A stretch of DNA of 64,000 bases from Martinezella rhizogenes (GCA_013322215.1 JAAMEZ010000002.1:124001-188000), one strand, 5' to 3'. Positions 46,564-54,796 are shown, numbered from the stretch's first letter. Notes: generated by a model from the letters alone, not told the origin. Translations and numbers: made by a program.

Positions 46564-47472
46564 TTACGCAGTCGCTTCGACAACGCGCAGTGCCTTGGCG
46601 CGTTCCAGCGCATCCTTCTGGACGGCTTCCTGCACCTTTTCGAAGGCGCGAACCTCGATCTGGCGCACGCGTTCGCGGCTGATGTCGAACTCGGACGACA
46701 GGTCCTCCAGCGTCACCGGTTCTTCGGCAAGGCGGCGTGCCTCGAAGATGCGGCGTTCACGGTCGTTCAGGACACCCATGGCGCGCGCCAGCATGCGGCG
46801 GCGCGTGTCGAGCTCGTCCTGTTCGATCAGCACGTCTTCCTGGCTGTCGTGGTCATCGACAAGCCAATCCTGCCACTGGCCGGAATCACCTTCGGAAGCC
46901 TTGATCGGCGCGTTCAGCGAAGCGTCGCCGGACAGGCGGCGGTTCATCGAAACGACTTCCTCCTCGGAGACGTTCAGCTTGGTGGCGATCTCGGTGACGT
47001 GTTCCGGCTTCAGGTCACCGTCGTCGATGGCCTGGATGCGGCCCTTCAGGCGGCGCAGGTTGAAGAACAGGCGCTTCTGGTTGGCCGTCGTGCCCATCTT
47101 CACCAGCGACCACGAGCGCAGGATATATTCCTGGATCGAGGCCTTGATCCACCACATGGCGTATGTTGCTAAACGGAAGCCGCGCTCCGGGTCGAACTTC
47201 TTGACGGCCTGCATCAGGCCGACATTGCCTTCCGACACGACTTCGCCGATCGGCAGGCCATAGCCGCGATAGCCCATGGCGATCTTCGCCACGAGGCGCA
47301 GATGGCTGGTGACGAGCTTATGCGCAGCCTGACGGTCGGCATGTTCCGCATAGCGCTTGGCGAGCATGTACTCTTCCTGCGGTTCCAGCATCGGGAACTT
47401 GCGGATCTCGTCGAGATAACGATTGAGGCCGGCTTCTCCGGCTGCGATGGACGGTAAGGTATTACGGGCCAT
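46564..47472 (-). CDS. rpoH: RNA polymerase sigma-32 factor, heat shock
   Basis: A 302-residue heat-shock sigma factor. Region 2 (YRGYGLPIGEVVSEGNVGLM, then FRLATYAMWWIKASIQEYIL) and region 4 (LSSEFDISRERVRQIEVRAF) are standard. The RpoH box QKRLFFNLRRLK, unique to sigma-32, is present near residue 130. AGGAGG precedes the ATG at 47472; the open frame from 47547 runs through the leader. It directs transcription of chaperone and protease genes; rhizobia often have a second rpoH elsewhere. An unusually long leader lies upstream. Confidence 0.95.
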   Translation of the reverse strand: MARNTLPSIAAGEAGLNRYLDEIRKFPMLEPQEEYMLAKRYAEHADRQAAHKLVTSHLRLVAKIAMGYRGYGLPIGEVVSEGNVGLMQAVKKFDPERGFRLATYAMWWIKASIQEYILRSWSLVKMGTTANQKRLFFNLRRLKGRIQAIDDGDLKPEHVTEIATKLNVSEEEVVSMNRRLSGDASLNAPIKASEGDSGQWQDWLVDDHDSQEDVLIEQDELDTRRRMLARAMGVLNDRERRIFEARRLAEEPVTLEDLSSEFDISRERVRQIEVRAFEKVQEAVQKDALERAKALRVVEATA

Positions 47473-47842
47473 GATTGTGCACCCTCCTATTCGAGATTTG
47501 GTTCCTTCTGGGGGCGTATTTTGCGCGCCTTCTGCGAAGCGGACCAAGGCGTACGGGTCCGGGGACCCCGCACTGAACCAATGTAAAGATAAGTACGGCG
47601 AAACGGTGATTCAAGGAGGTGGTCACGCAAGTGTTATAGCAGCGTGACCGAAGGTCTCGCCGTGACATCGCCCTTGGGGTTATCCTCCCGAATAGTCCGA
47701 TGCCACGTGGCATGACCACATCGACCTCCCAAACGCGGTCGCGTTTCCGGTCAGCACAGGCGCTCGGACTTCGGTCCTTCATGTCAGTATTATAGGGCAG
47801 CAGGTCGCAGGCGTCCAGCTATGGCGCTGTGACGCCTGTCGT
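47473..47842 (-). promoter_or_regulatory. Long rpoH leader region with sigma-70-type promoter
   Basis: No coding gene is supported in this 370-base gap. On the minus strand CTGGAC (47813-47818), a 17-base spacer and CTATAA (47790-47795) match the rhizobial sigma-70 pattern CTTGAC-N17-CTATAT, giving a leader near 310 bases. A perfect palindrome ATGCCACGTGGCAT lies at 47700-47713. The leader RNA contains CCACCUCCUU (47613-47622), complementary to the rpoH Shine-Dalgarno AGGAGG (47483-47488). These suggest a structured regulatory leader. Confidence 0.5.
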
Positions 47843-48868
47843 CTATCCCCTCAGCGCCTCGACCAGCTCTTCCATATCGTCAGGCAGCGGCGCCTCGAAA
47901 TGCATGACCTCGCCGGTGCGCGGATGTTCGAATTGCAGCATGTAGGCATGGAGCGCCTGGCGCGTGAAGCGATGGACGGCCTGCTTTGCAGCGTCCGGCA
48001 GGAGATTGGCCTTGGTCTTGAAGCCGCCGCCATAGACGGCGTCGCCGAGCAGCGGGTGGCCGATATGGGCCATGTGCACGCGGATCTGGTGCGTGCGGCC
48101 GGTTTCGAGGTGACATTCGATCAGCGAGGCAAGCGCGATCGCGTCCTGTCCTTCGTGAAAGCGCTCAAGCACCTCGTAGTGCGTGATGGCTTCATCGGCA
48201 TCGTTTGAATCCGGGCGCTTCACCGCGCGACGCGTGCGGTCGCTGCTCGAGCGACCGAGAGGCGCGTCGATCGTGCCGACGAGCTGGCGGGGGCGACCCC
48301 AGACGATTGCCTGATAGGCACGCTCCAGGGAAGTCGTGCGGCCATGATCGGCAAATTGCTGCGAGAGATGCCGGTGGGCGACATCGTTCTTGGCGACGAC
48401 CATGACGCCGGTCGTATCCTTGTCCAGACGGTGAACGATCCCCGGCCGGCGTACGCCACCGATGCCGGAAAGGCTATCGCCGCAATGGTGGATCAACGCA
48501 TTGACCAGCGTGCCCGTCCAATTGCCGGCGGCGGGATGAACGACTAGTCCGGCGGGCTTGGAGATGACGATGACGTCCTCGTCCTCGTAAAGCACGTCGA
48601 GCGGGATATCCTCGCCTTGTGGCGTCGGATCTTCCGGCTCGGGCAGGGTGATCTCATAGACGTCGCCGGGACGCACCTTGCGCTTGGCATCCGTCACCGG
48701 GGTGCCGTTGAGTGTGACGGCGCCGTCCTTGATGAGGCCCTGCACGCGGCTGCGGGAAAATTCCTCGCCAATCTCGGCCGTCAGCCATGAATCGAGCCGT
48801 CCTTCGGCAGTTTCATCGGCGGTTAGGACTTTTCTATTGCTCGCGGCTTCTTTAAAGGGGTCGCTCAA
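47843..48868 (-). CDS. rluD: RluA/RluD family 23S rRNA pseudouridine synthase
   Basis: A 341-residue pseudouridine synthase. An N-terminal S4 RNA-binding domain (SRSRVQGLIKDGAVTLNGTPV) precedes the catalytic domain with IVHRLDKDTTGVMVVAK (Asp about residue 160), ITHYEVLERF and ETGRTHQIRVHMAHIGHPLLGD in two blocks. TTG 48868 follows GGAG at 8 bases and is preferred to ATG 48916, which would overlap the start region of the divergent gene. It most resembles RluD, which modifies helix 69 of 23S rRNA; the exact member is by similarity. Confidence 0.9.
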   Translation of the reverse strand: MSDPFKEAASNRKVLTADETAEGRLDSWLTAEIGEEFSRSRVQGLIKDGAVTLNGTPVTDAKRKVRPGDVYEITLPEPEDPTPQGEDIPLDVLYEDEDVIVISKPAGLVVHPAAGNWTGTLVNALIHHCGDSLSGIGGVRRPGIVHRLDKDTTGVMVVAKNDVAHRHLSQQFADHGRTTSLERAYQAIVWGRPRQLVGTIDAPLGRSSSDRTRRAVKRPDSNDADEAITHYEVLERFHEGQDAIALASLIECHLETGRTHQIRVHMAHIGHPLLGDAVYGGGFKTKANLLPDAAKQAVHRFTRQALHAYMLQFEHPRTGEVMHFEAPLPDDMEELVEALRG

Positions 48869-48918
48869 ACATATTTCTCCGGCGCACAAAGCGCTCTTCA
48901 GGAAGCAAGGACGCATCG

Positions 48919-49296
48919 ATGACGAATCTCGAGCCAGACGATCAAGAGGAAAAGCCCCTCGATCCGGCCCTGGAGAAAGTCCGACGCAAGATGATCCGCC
49001 TGCAGATCGTCTCTGCGGCTGTCATGGTGGTGAGCCTTATGGCTGTCTTCGGCGCCGTTGTCTACAAGACGATGAAGCCGGCGACCAAGCCCGCAGGGCA
49101 GGCGGCTTCCGGCATCCCCTCCGATGCTCCTGTTGCCGTCACGGCTCTGCTGCCGGCTGGCTTTACTGTCCAGTCCACGGCGCTGTCGGGCAATCAGGTG
49201 TTGTTCTACGGTACGCTTGCCAGCGGCCAGCGCCAGGCGATCGTCTTCGACTACAGCGTCGGCCGCATCGTGTCGACCATATCGCTGTCGAACTGA
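48919..49296 (+). CDS. Small single-pass membrane protein of unknown function
   Basis: A 125-residue protein: acidic N-terminus, one hydrophobic helix (LQIVSAAVMVVSLMAVFGAVVY, residues about 27-50, in two blocks), a Pro/Ala linker and a short beta-rich C-terminus (NQVLFYGTLASGQRQAIVFD) likely in the periplasm. The methyltransferase gene starts 10 bases after the stop, and rluD is divergent, so it may be expressed with a pair of RNA-modification genes. Function unknown. Confidence 0.75.
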   Translation: MTNLEPDDQEEKPLDPALEKVRRKMIRLQIVSAAVMVVSLMAVFGAVVYKTMKPATKPAGQAASGIPSDAPVAVTALLPAGFTVQSTALSGNQVLFYGTLASGQRQAIVFDYSVGRIVSTISLSN

Positions 49297-49306
49297 CGGC
49301 CCGACG

Positions 49307-50137
49307 ATGACGAGCGCGCGGCTCATCGAGATCACACATCCCGACGATCCGCGCATCGCCGAGTTCCGGGATATCCGCGAACGCGATCTTACGGGCCGCG
49401 ACAGCCGCTTCATAGCGGAAGGGACCGTCGTGCTGCGGCTTCTGGCCGGCGCGCATGCGGCGGCTGGGGATTTCGTTGCTGAGAAAGTGCTGCTGCTCAA
49501 AAACCGGGTTGCCGGCTTGAGTGACATTATCGACACTTTCCCATCGGATGTCCCGATCTATGTCGCCGACGCCGAGGTGCTCGACGGCATTGTCGGCTTC
49601 CATCTCCATCGCGGTGTTCTGGCCTTGGGGCGCAGAACAGCAGAAGACGGGGTGAGCAGCCTTCTCGACCGTCTCCCGAAGCAGGCGCTCGTGCTCGCCG
49701 GCTGCGGCATTTCCAATCACGACAATATGGGCTCGATGTTCCGCAATGCAGCGGCCTTCGGTGCGGCTGCGGTGCTGCTGGACGAAAGCTGCTGCGATCC
49801 GCTTTATCGCAAGGCGCTGCGGGTTTCGGTCGGTTCGATCCTGACCGTGCCCTATCGCCGGCAATCAAGCGGCGTCCAGCTGCTTGCGGCGCTTGCCCAG
49901 CGCGGCTTTGCGATCTGGAGCCTGTCGCCGCGGGGGAGGGTCGACATTCGCGATGTGCCGGCTTCAGAGCGCATGGCGCTCGTGGTCGGCACGGAAGGGG
50001 ATGGCCTGCCCGAAAGCATTCTTTCCGCCTTCGGCAGTGTGCGGATTCCGCAGGCGCCGGGATTGGACAGCCTCAATGTCGCGACGGCGAGCGGCATCGC
50101 CCTTTTCGAGATGGCCGTGAAAAACGGGCGCATCTGA
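49307..50137 (+). CDS. TrmH/SpoU family RNA methyltransferase
   Basis: A 276-residue SPOUT methyltransferase. The three SpoU motifs are clear: NHDNMGSMFRNAAAFG (motif 1, Asn and Arg), VVGTEGDGLP (motif 2) and LNVATASGIALFEM (motif 3), which form the knotted SAM site. An N-terminal substrate-binding region precedes them. It methylates a ribose 2'-OH in tRNA or rRNA; target not known. ATG at 49307 avoids overlap with the upstream gene. Confidence 0.9.
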   Translation: MTSARLIEITHPDDPRIAEFRDIRERDLTGRDSRFIAEGTVVLRLLAGAHAAAGDFVAEKVLLLKNRVAGLSDIIDTFPSDVPIYVADAEVLDGIVGFHLHRGVLALGRRTAEDGVSSLLDRLPKQALVLAGCGISNHDNMGSMFRNAAAFGAAAVLLDESCCDPLYRKALRVSVGSILTVPYRRQSSGVQLLAALAQRGFAIWSLSPRGRVDIRDVPASERMALVVGTEGDGLPESILSAFGSVRIPQAPGLDSLNVATASGIALFEMAVKNGRI

Positions 50138-50156
50138 GCAGGTTGAACCTCAGCGC

Positions 50157-51368
50157 CTAGGGATGCTTCGGCAGTATGGCGACGACGCGGTCGGCAAGGC
50201 TGATGCGTGCGCCCGGTTCAGCGGGATTTCGATCCTTCGGCAGCAGGCCGAAGATCGGCGAGCCGTCTCCTTCCTTGAGCGCCGTCAGCGCCACCATGTT
50301 GGCGGCGATCTTGGCGATCTCCTCGCGCATGGCATCGTCTTGCGCTGGCGTACGGGCCTTCAGCAGGCGGTCCGACAGGGCTGCTGCCCGATTGCGAACC
50401 TCTTCCGTCATTTGAGCGATTTCGTCTTCCACTGTTCGTTCCGGTTTCGCCGCCTGCGCCGGCTCGGTTATGGCCCCTTGCTCATCAGCGCTGCCCGCAA
50501 TTATCGATGCGGCAGCAAGCTTCGGCGTTCTTGCCGGCTTTTTCGGCGGCGTCAGGCCGGCGGCACGCAGAGCCTTGCCGGCTTCTTTCGATTCCTTGAC
50601 AGCGGCCTCCAGCCGCTCCCTGAGGCGAACGACATCCTGGGCGTGGCGTTCGATCGCGGTTTCCTTGTCGGCACTGCCGGCGATCTCGCGGTTAAGGCGT
50701 TCCTCGAGCCGCTTGTTCTTGTCGTTTTCCTGCCGCAGCGATTGTTCGGCATCGGCGGCGCGCAGGCTTGTCGCGTTCAGATCCCGGCGCAGCGTATCCC
50801 GCTCGTCCCGCAATGTGTTGATGCGCAGCTTCAGGCTCTCAATCTCGGTTTCGCGCGTTGCGAGATCGATCTTGAGATTGTCGGCGTCGGCGCCCATTTT
50901 CGTCATCCGTTTGCGCAAGCCGTCGATATCGGCTTCCTTCTCGGCGCTGGCCTGCTCGGCGGTATGGATGCTCGATTTCAGCTGGCTGATATAACTTTCT
51001 TCATGGCGCAGGCGTGAGCGCAGTTCGCCCGCTTCCACCTCCAGATCGTCGATGCGCGTCTGCAGTTCCGCGCTTCCGGCTGAGAGCCGGCTCGCTTCCT
51101 GCTGAAGCTTGCCGTTCTGGATCTGCAGCGCGACGGTCTTGTCGCGCTCCTGCGTCAGGGCATGTTCGGTCCGGGCGTTTTCGGCGGCGAAGAGGGCACG
51201 CGCCATGTCTTTCTGCGCACGCACTTCCTGCGGGCTCAAGGGCATGGTCGCCTTCAGGCGTTTCTCGGTGAACCAGACGATGCGACGATGGATTGCCGGC
51301 GCGATGAGAAAGACCAGTAGAGCGGCCGTCAGAAAGCCCAATCCGAACAAGAGAGCAAATTGAATCAC
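50157..51368 (-). CDS. Membrane-anchored coiled-coil protein of unknown function
   Basis: A 403-residue protein. One N-terminal transmembrane helix (FALLFGLGFLTAALLVFLIA) is followed by a long heptad-rich coiled coil (about residues 45-300; examples are IDDLEVEAGELRSRLRHEES and RINTLRDERDTLRRDLNAT) and a short C-terminal tail. No enzyme motif is seen. It starts at GTG 51368, keeping the membrane helix. A CtrA-box-like TTAA-N7-TTAGCC lies 46-62 bases upstream, so it may belong to the cell-cycle regulon. Such proteins sometimes act as envelope or division scaffolds; that is speculation. Confidence 0.8.
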   Translation of the reverse strand: MIQFALLFGLGFLTAALLVFLIAPAIHRRIVWFTEKRLKATMPLSPQEVRAQKDMARALFAAENARTEHALTQERDKTVALQIQNGKLQQEASRLSAGSAELQTRIDDLEVEAGELRSRLRHEESYISQLKSSIHTAEQASAEKEADIDGLRKRMTKMGADADNLKIDLATRETEIESLKLRINTLRDERDTLRRDLNATSLRAADAEQSLRQENDKNKRLEERLNREIAGSADKETAIERHAQDVVRLRERLEAAVKESKEAGKALRAAGLTPPKKPARTPKLAAASIIAGSADEQGAITEPAQAAKPERTVEDEIAQMTEEVRNRAAALSDRLLKARTPAQDDAMREEIAKIAANMVALTALKEGDGSPIFGLLPKDRNPAEPGARISLADRVVAILPKHP

Positions 51369-51413
51369 GGCGCAGCCAGTATCCTGGAGTTATGTTCGAT
51401 CTTGGTAAAATGA

Positions 51414-51430
51414 TTAATCATGGGTTAGCC
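51414..51430. promoter_or_regulatory. CtrA-box-like site upstream of the coiled-coil gene
   Basis: TTAA-TCATGGG-TTAGCC matches TTAA-N7-TTAACC with one change in the 8 core bases. It sits 46 bases before the start of the coiled-coil gene. Confidence 0.5.
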
Positions 51431-51483
51431 ATGCGGGCAAGCGTTTAACGCGGATATGGTTTATCGGCGGGGAGACGAATTTA

Positions 51484-51514
51484 CGGAAAGAAAAGGCCCG
51501 CGATCCGGCGGGCC
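51484..51514 (-). terminator. Intrinsic terminator after the eipA-type gene
   Basis: On the minus strand GGCCCGC / GCGGGCC forms a 7-base-pair stem followed by TTTTCTTT, about 40 bases after the eipA stop. Confidence 0.85.
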
Positions 51515-51552
51515 AAGTCTGCGCTGCTTGGGAGACGATATAATCAGCAGGA

Positions 51553-52164
51553 TCAGAAGGGATTCCAGGTCGGGTTCGGCGTGACCTTCAGATAACCCAT
51601 GTTGATGCCGAGGCGTGCGCCGAGGCCGGTGCGGATCGGAACGAGCACGATATTGTTGTTCTTCAGGACCGTCATGCCGAAGCCTGCGACCACGAAGGCC
51701 TGGCCACTGACGCCGCCGAAGCGGGTATAGACGCTGTTGATGCTCGGCAGATCATAGACCAGCATCATGACGCGGGTGCCCTGGCCACCGTAGTCGAAGC
51801 CCAGCGAAGGTCCCTGCCAGTAGAGCGGATGCTCGCCGGCATTCTTGGTGTTGAGCTGACCTTCGCCATAGGTCAGGCCTGCCAGGAACGCGCCGGAGCC
51901 TTCCTGGCCGAGGATATAGCCGTTCGGCAGGCCATATTGCTGGAACGCCCGCTCGATCACCTTGGCAAGGCCGCCGCTGGTGGAGCCGAAGAAGGAGTGG
52001 CCGGCATCGACGATTTCCTGCGCCGAATATTGATTGGTGGGCGCGGCAGAGGCCTGACGGACCGGCAAGGCGAAGCTCACGAATGCGACAATGGCCAGGA
52101 TCAGGCCGAGGCCGAGCGTCCTGGTGCCGGGGCTTGGCATTCTCTTGAGGAGTTCATAGCGCAT
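51553..52164 (-). CDS. eipA: EipA-like periplasmic envelope protein (DUF1134)
   Basis: A 203-residue DUF1134 protein. A Sec signal (MRYELLKRMPS..., hydrophobic LGLILAIVAFVSFALP, cleavage near ASAAPT) leads to a periplasmic beta-rich domain containing IEGQ-type strands, SFFGSTSGGLAKVIERAFQQ, GPSLGFDYGGQGTRVMMLVY and the characteristic end LKVTPNPTWNPF. In Brucella, EipA supports envelope integrity and its gene is CtrA-controlled. A CtrA box lies in the shared upstream region here. ATG at 52173 is an alternative start; neither has a strong ribosome-binding site. Confidence 0.85.
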   Translation of the reverse strand: MRYELLKRMPSPGTRTLGLGLILAIVAFVSFALPVRQASAAPTNQYSAQEIVDAGHSFFGSTSGGLAKVIERAFQQYGLPNGYILGQEGSGAFLAGLTYGEGQLNTKNAGEHPLYWQGPSLGFDYGGQGTRVMMLVYDLPSINSVYTRFGGVSGQAFVVAGFGMTVLKNNNIVLVPIRTGLGARLGINMGYLKVTPNPTWNPF

Positions 52165-52337
52165 GAAAGTCATCCGTTCATCATGGTCGGTGCAACAGAG
52201 ATGAGCGATCGACGCATTCGCCTTGAATGCGTCAAGCATGGCACATCCCCATTTTCAGACCATTCCGCCCATCTATCGCAGTCCGAATCGCGTGCGAAAA
52301 AGTCTGATGGTGATGAATGCATTTTGCGTTGATGGTC

Positions 52338-52354
52338 TTAACAATCGGTTTACC
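52338..52354. promoter_or_regulatory. CtrA-box-like site between eipA and chpT
   Basis: TTAA-CAATCGG-TTTACC differs from TTAA-N7-TTAACC at one core position. It lies in the 302-base divergent region, which otherwise holds no gene, about 170 bases before eipA and 110 before chpT. It could act on either gene. Confidence 0.55.
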
Positions 52355-52466
52355 AAATATGGTGTCATTATGGCGCGCGGTACACTGGCTGCGAAACCCT
52401 CGGGCAACCTTACCGTGGCAAGGTGGAACTACTCACTTTGCCCTGTCAGCATTCAGGAGACAATGA

Positions 52467-53123
52467 ATGTCGAAAAATCCCAATCTCACTCTGACCGGTC
52501 CGGATCTGGCCGCGCTGCTGTGCAGCCGCGTCTGCCATGACGTGATCTCGCCGGTCGGGGCGATCAATAATGGCCTGGAGCTGCTCGACGAGGGTGGTGC
52601 CGATGCCGACGCGATGGACTTGATCCGCACGAGTGCGCTCAACGCTTCCGTCCGCCTGAAATTCGCGCGCCTTGCTTTCGGCGCATCCGGTTCGGTCGGT
52701 GCTTCGATCGACACCGGCGAAGCGGAACGTGCTGCCAAGGATTTCGCCGCGGCCGAAAAGAAGACCGAGGTCAGCTGGGTTGGGCCGCGCGCCATCATCG
52801 CCAAGAACCGCGTGAAGCTGCTGCTCAATCTCTTCCTCGTTGCTTATGGCGCCATCCCGCGCGGCGGCAATATCGAAGTGACGCTCGAAAATCCGGAATT
52901 CGATGCGAAGTTCACGATCACCGCCAAGGGGCGGCTGATGCGTATACCGCCGAAATTCGCCGAGATTTGCTCCGGCACGCTGGAGGAAGCCGTCGACGCT
53001 CATTCGATCCAGCCTTACTACACGGTGCTTCTGGCCGACGAGAGTGGCATGGAGCTTTCCTATACCGCGACGCCGGAAGAACTGACTTTCGTGGCGAGCA
53101 TGGCTGCTCAAGCTGCTCAATAA
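52467..53123 (+). CDS. chpT: Histidine phosphotransferase ChpT
   Basis: A 218-residue ChpT. The phosphorylated His is in SRVCHDVISPVGAINNGLEL (residue 24), in a DHp-like dimer helix, followed by a degenerate ATPase-like domain that binds receivers (LLLNLFLVAYGAIPRGG). ChpT shuttles phosphate from CckA to CtrA and CpdR. It carries AGGAGA before the ATG. The neighbouring genes are a receiver protein and ctrA, consistent with this pathway. Confidence 0.93.
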   Translation: MSKNPNLTLTGPDLAALLCSRVCHDVISPVGAINNGLELLDEGGADADAMDLIRTSALNASVRLKFARLAFGASGSVGASIDTGEAERAAKDFAAAEKKTEVSWVGPRAIIAKNRVKLLLNLFLVAYGAIPRGGNIEVTLENPEFDAKFTITAKGRLMRIPPKFAEICSGTLEEAVDAHSIQPYYTVLLADESGMELSYTATPEELTFVASMAAQAAQ

Positions 53124-53325
53124 GCGAATCGATCCGCTCGCATTCTTGCCCGCAGTCGACCGTCGGCTGCGGGTTTATTTTTTCGTGTATCGAAAATTCG
53201 GTGCAATCTTGGGGTTGTCCGCTCAATTGATAATGTAGCGGTAACGAATCCTTAGCTTGCTGCTCCTATCGTTTCAATTTGAAGCCGACGTCGGAGGATG
53301 ACGGCTGATGCCAGGGAGCTCACAC

Positions 53326-53688
53326 ATGCAGCGGTTCATGATAACGGATACATCGGATGTCGTACGCAAGGTCGGCAAACGGATCCTGTCCGAGCTGGAT
53401 TTTCTCGTGAGCGAAGCCGGCGACGCCCGCGAAGCGTTGATGCGCTGCCAGGCCGAAATTCCGGACTATCTGATCGTCGATGCCGGCATGGAAGGGGCGC
53501 TCGAGCTCATCACCAGCATTCGCGCCATGCCGAATGGCAAGAACGTGAAGATCTATTATTGCGTTGTCGAGGCCGATCTTCGCAAGCTGATGGCCGGAAA
53601 ACGCGCGGGCGCCACGGATTTTCTGCTGAAGCCCTTCGATCGCAAGATCCTGACCGCCATCTTCGGAAATCGCGCCGCGGCCGCCTGA
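53326..53688 (+). CDS. Single-domain response regulator, divergent acidic pocket
   Basis: A 120-residue CheY-like receiver with no output domain. The phosphoacceptor Asp 52 (LIVDAGMEG) and Lys 102 (FLLKPFD) are kept, but the metal-binding pair reads Asp 8-Thr 9 (MITDTSDVV) where two acidic residues are normal, and the switch Thr/Ser region reads YYCVVEA. GGGAG lies 7 bases before ATG 53326. It sits between chpT and ctrA, so it may take phosphate from ChpT or work in the same pathway. It is not recognisable as CpdR or DivK. Confidence 0.82.
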   Translation: MQRFMITDTSDVVRKVGKRILSELDFLVSEAGDAREALMRCQAEIPDYLIVDAGMEGALELITSIRAMPNGKNVKIYYCVVEADLRKLMAGKRAGATDFLLKPFDRKILTAIFGNRAAAA

Positions 53689-53713
53689 TTTCAGCGAGAC
53701 ATATCGGACGAGG

Positions 53714-53745
53714 ATAGCCGCCCTTTCGAGGCGGCTATTATTTTG
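53714..53745 (+). terminator. Intrinsic terminator after the receiver gene
   Basis: A 9-base-pair stem ATAGCCGCC / GGCGGCTAT with a 7-base loop is followed by TATTTTGCG, 26 bases after the stop. Confidence 0.85.
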
Positions 53746-53761
53746 CGCTTCATTTTGAGGC

Positions 53762-53794
53762 CAATAAAAAATCCCGCCTCAAGAGGCGGGATTT
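53762..53794 (-). terminator. Intrinsic terminator of ctrA
   Basis: On the minus strand AAATCCCGCCTC / GAGGCGGGATTT forms a 12-base-pair stem followed by TTTTATTGG, about 33 bases after the ctrA stop. Confidence 0.9.
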
Positions 53795-53826
53795 CTGTAT
53801 GCCGGCGGTAACGACGGGGAGGCGGC

Positions 53827-54528
53827 TCAGGCGCTTTCGGCGAAATCGTTGCTATCGGGCTCGCGCAGCACGTAGCCGCGGCCCCAGACGGTTTCGATGT
53901 AGTTGGCGCCGCCGGCAGCATTTGCCAGCTTCTTGCGGAGTTTGCAGATGAAGACGTCGATGATCTTCAGTTCCGGCTCGTCCATGCCGCCATAGAGATG
54001 GTTGAGGAACATTTCCTTGGTGAGCGTCGTGCCCTTGCGCAGCGAGAGCAGCTCCAGCATCTGATATTCCTTGCCGGTCAGATGCACGCGCTGGCCGCCG
54101 ACTTCGACGGTCTTGGCGTCGAGGTTGACGATGAGTTCGCCGGTCATGATGACAGACTGGGCATGGCCCTTGGAACGGCGGACGATGGCATGAATACGGG
54201 CGACCAGCTCATCCTTATGGAAAGGCTTAGTCATATAGTCGTCGGCGCCGAAGCCGAGGCCGCGAACCTTGTCCTCGATGCCGGCCATGCCGGAGAGGAT
54301 GAGGATCGGTGTCTTGACCTTCGAAAGGCGCAGCGTGCGCAGCACTTCGTAGCCAGACATATCGGGAAGATTGAGATCGAGAAGGATGATGTCGTAGTCG
54401 TAAAGCTTGCCGAGATCGACGCCTTCTTCACCGAGATCGGTGGTGTAGACGTTGAAACTTTCGGATTTGAGCATCAGCTCGATGCTCTGCGCTGTCGCGC
54501 TATCGTCTTCAATGAGTAGAACCCGCAT
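53827..54528 (-). CDS. ctrA: Cell cycle master regulator CtrA
   Basis: A 233-residue OmpR-type response regulator. Receiver residues 1-120 keep the acidic pair ([12 protein letters not shown]), Asp 51 ([14 protein letters not shown]) and Lys ([14 protein letters not shown]). The winged helix (about 125-225) ends with [14 protein letters not shown]. Length and N-terminus match CtrA orthologues. AAAGGGGAC precedes the ATG. It controls replication initiation, division, flagellar and envelope genes. Its 435-base upstream region has a CtrA box and a cluster of GANTC sites. Confidence 0.97.
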   Translation of the reverse strand: MRVLLIEDDSATAQSIELMLKSESFNVYTTDLGEEGVDLGKLYDYDIILLDLNLPDMSGYEVLRTLRLSKVKTPILILSGMAGIEDKVRGLGFGADDYMTKPFHKDELVARIHAIVRRSKGHAQSVIMTGELIVNLDAKTVEVGGQRVHLTGKEYQMLELLSLRKGTTLTKEMFLNHLYGGMDEPELKIIDVFICKLRKKLANAAGGANYIETVWGRGYVLREPDSNDFAESA

Positions 54529-54632
54529 AATTGTCCCCTTTACCGCCGCCGAAAGGTCGTCAGCCCCTTAACGCGATACCGATCAAATCACTGCTTGATT
54601 TGGAAGCTGCCATGTAATGGTTAACAAATTCT

Positions 54633-54762
54633 GATTCACTCTGGCAAGTCGTATCGAATTTATTAAATAATTTTTCCATTGCACTGTTTTCCAACGACAA
54701 TCAGTAAAATCGACTCCTAAAGTATTGCATTAACAACCAACGCCAAGTGATTCATCCGACTC
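54633..54762. promoter_or_regulatory. Cluster of four GANTC methylation sites upstream of ctrA
   Basis: GATTC 54633-54637, GACTC 54712-54716, GATTC 54749-54753 and GACTC 54758-54762 lie in 130 bases of the AT-rich 435-base gap before ctrA. About one GANTC per 256 bases would be expected by chance. GANTC is the target of CcrM, which affects ctrA promoters in alphaproteobacteria such as Caulobacter. Confidence 0.6.
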
Positions 54763-54796
54763 ACCAATGCCGATATGCCGAATTCCGACCACAACA

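Noticed and set aside
47613..47626. Minus-strand GACCACCTCCTTGA resembles the 3' end of 16S rRNA
   Set aside because: Only the anti-Shine-Dalgarno core matches; no rRNA flanks it. It is treated as a possible leader pairing element instead.
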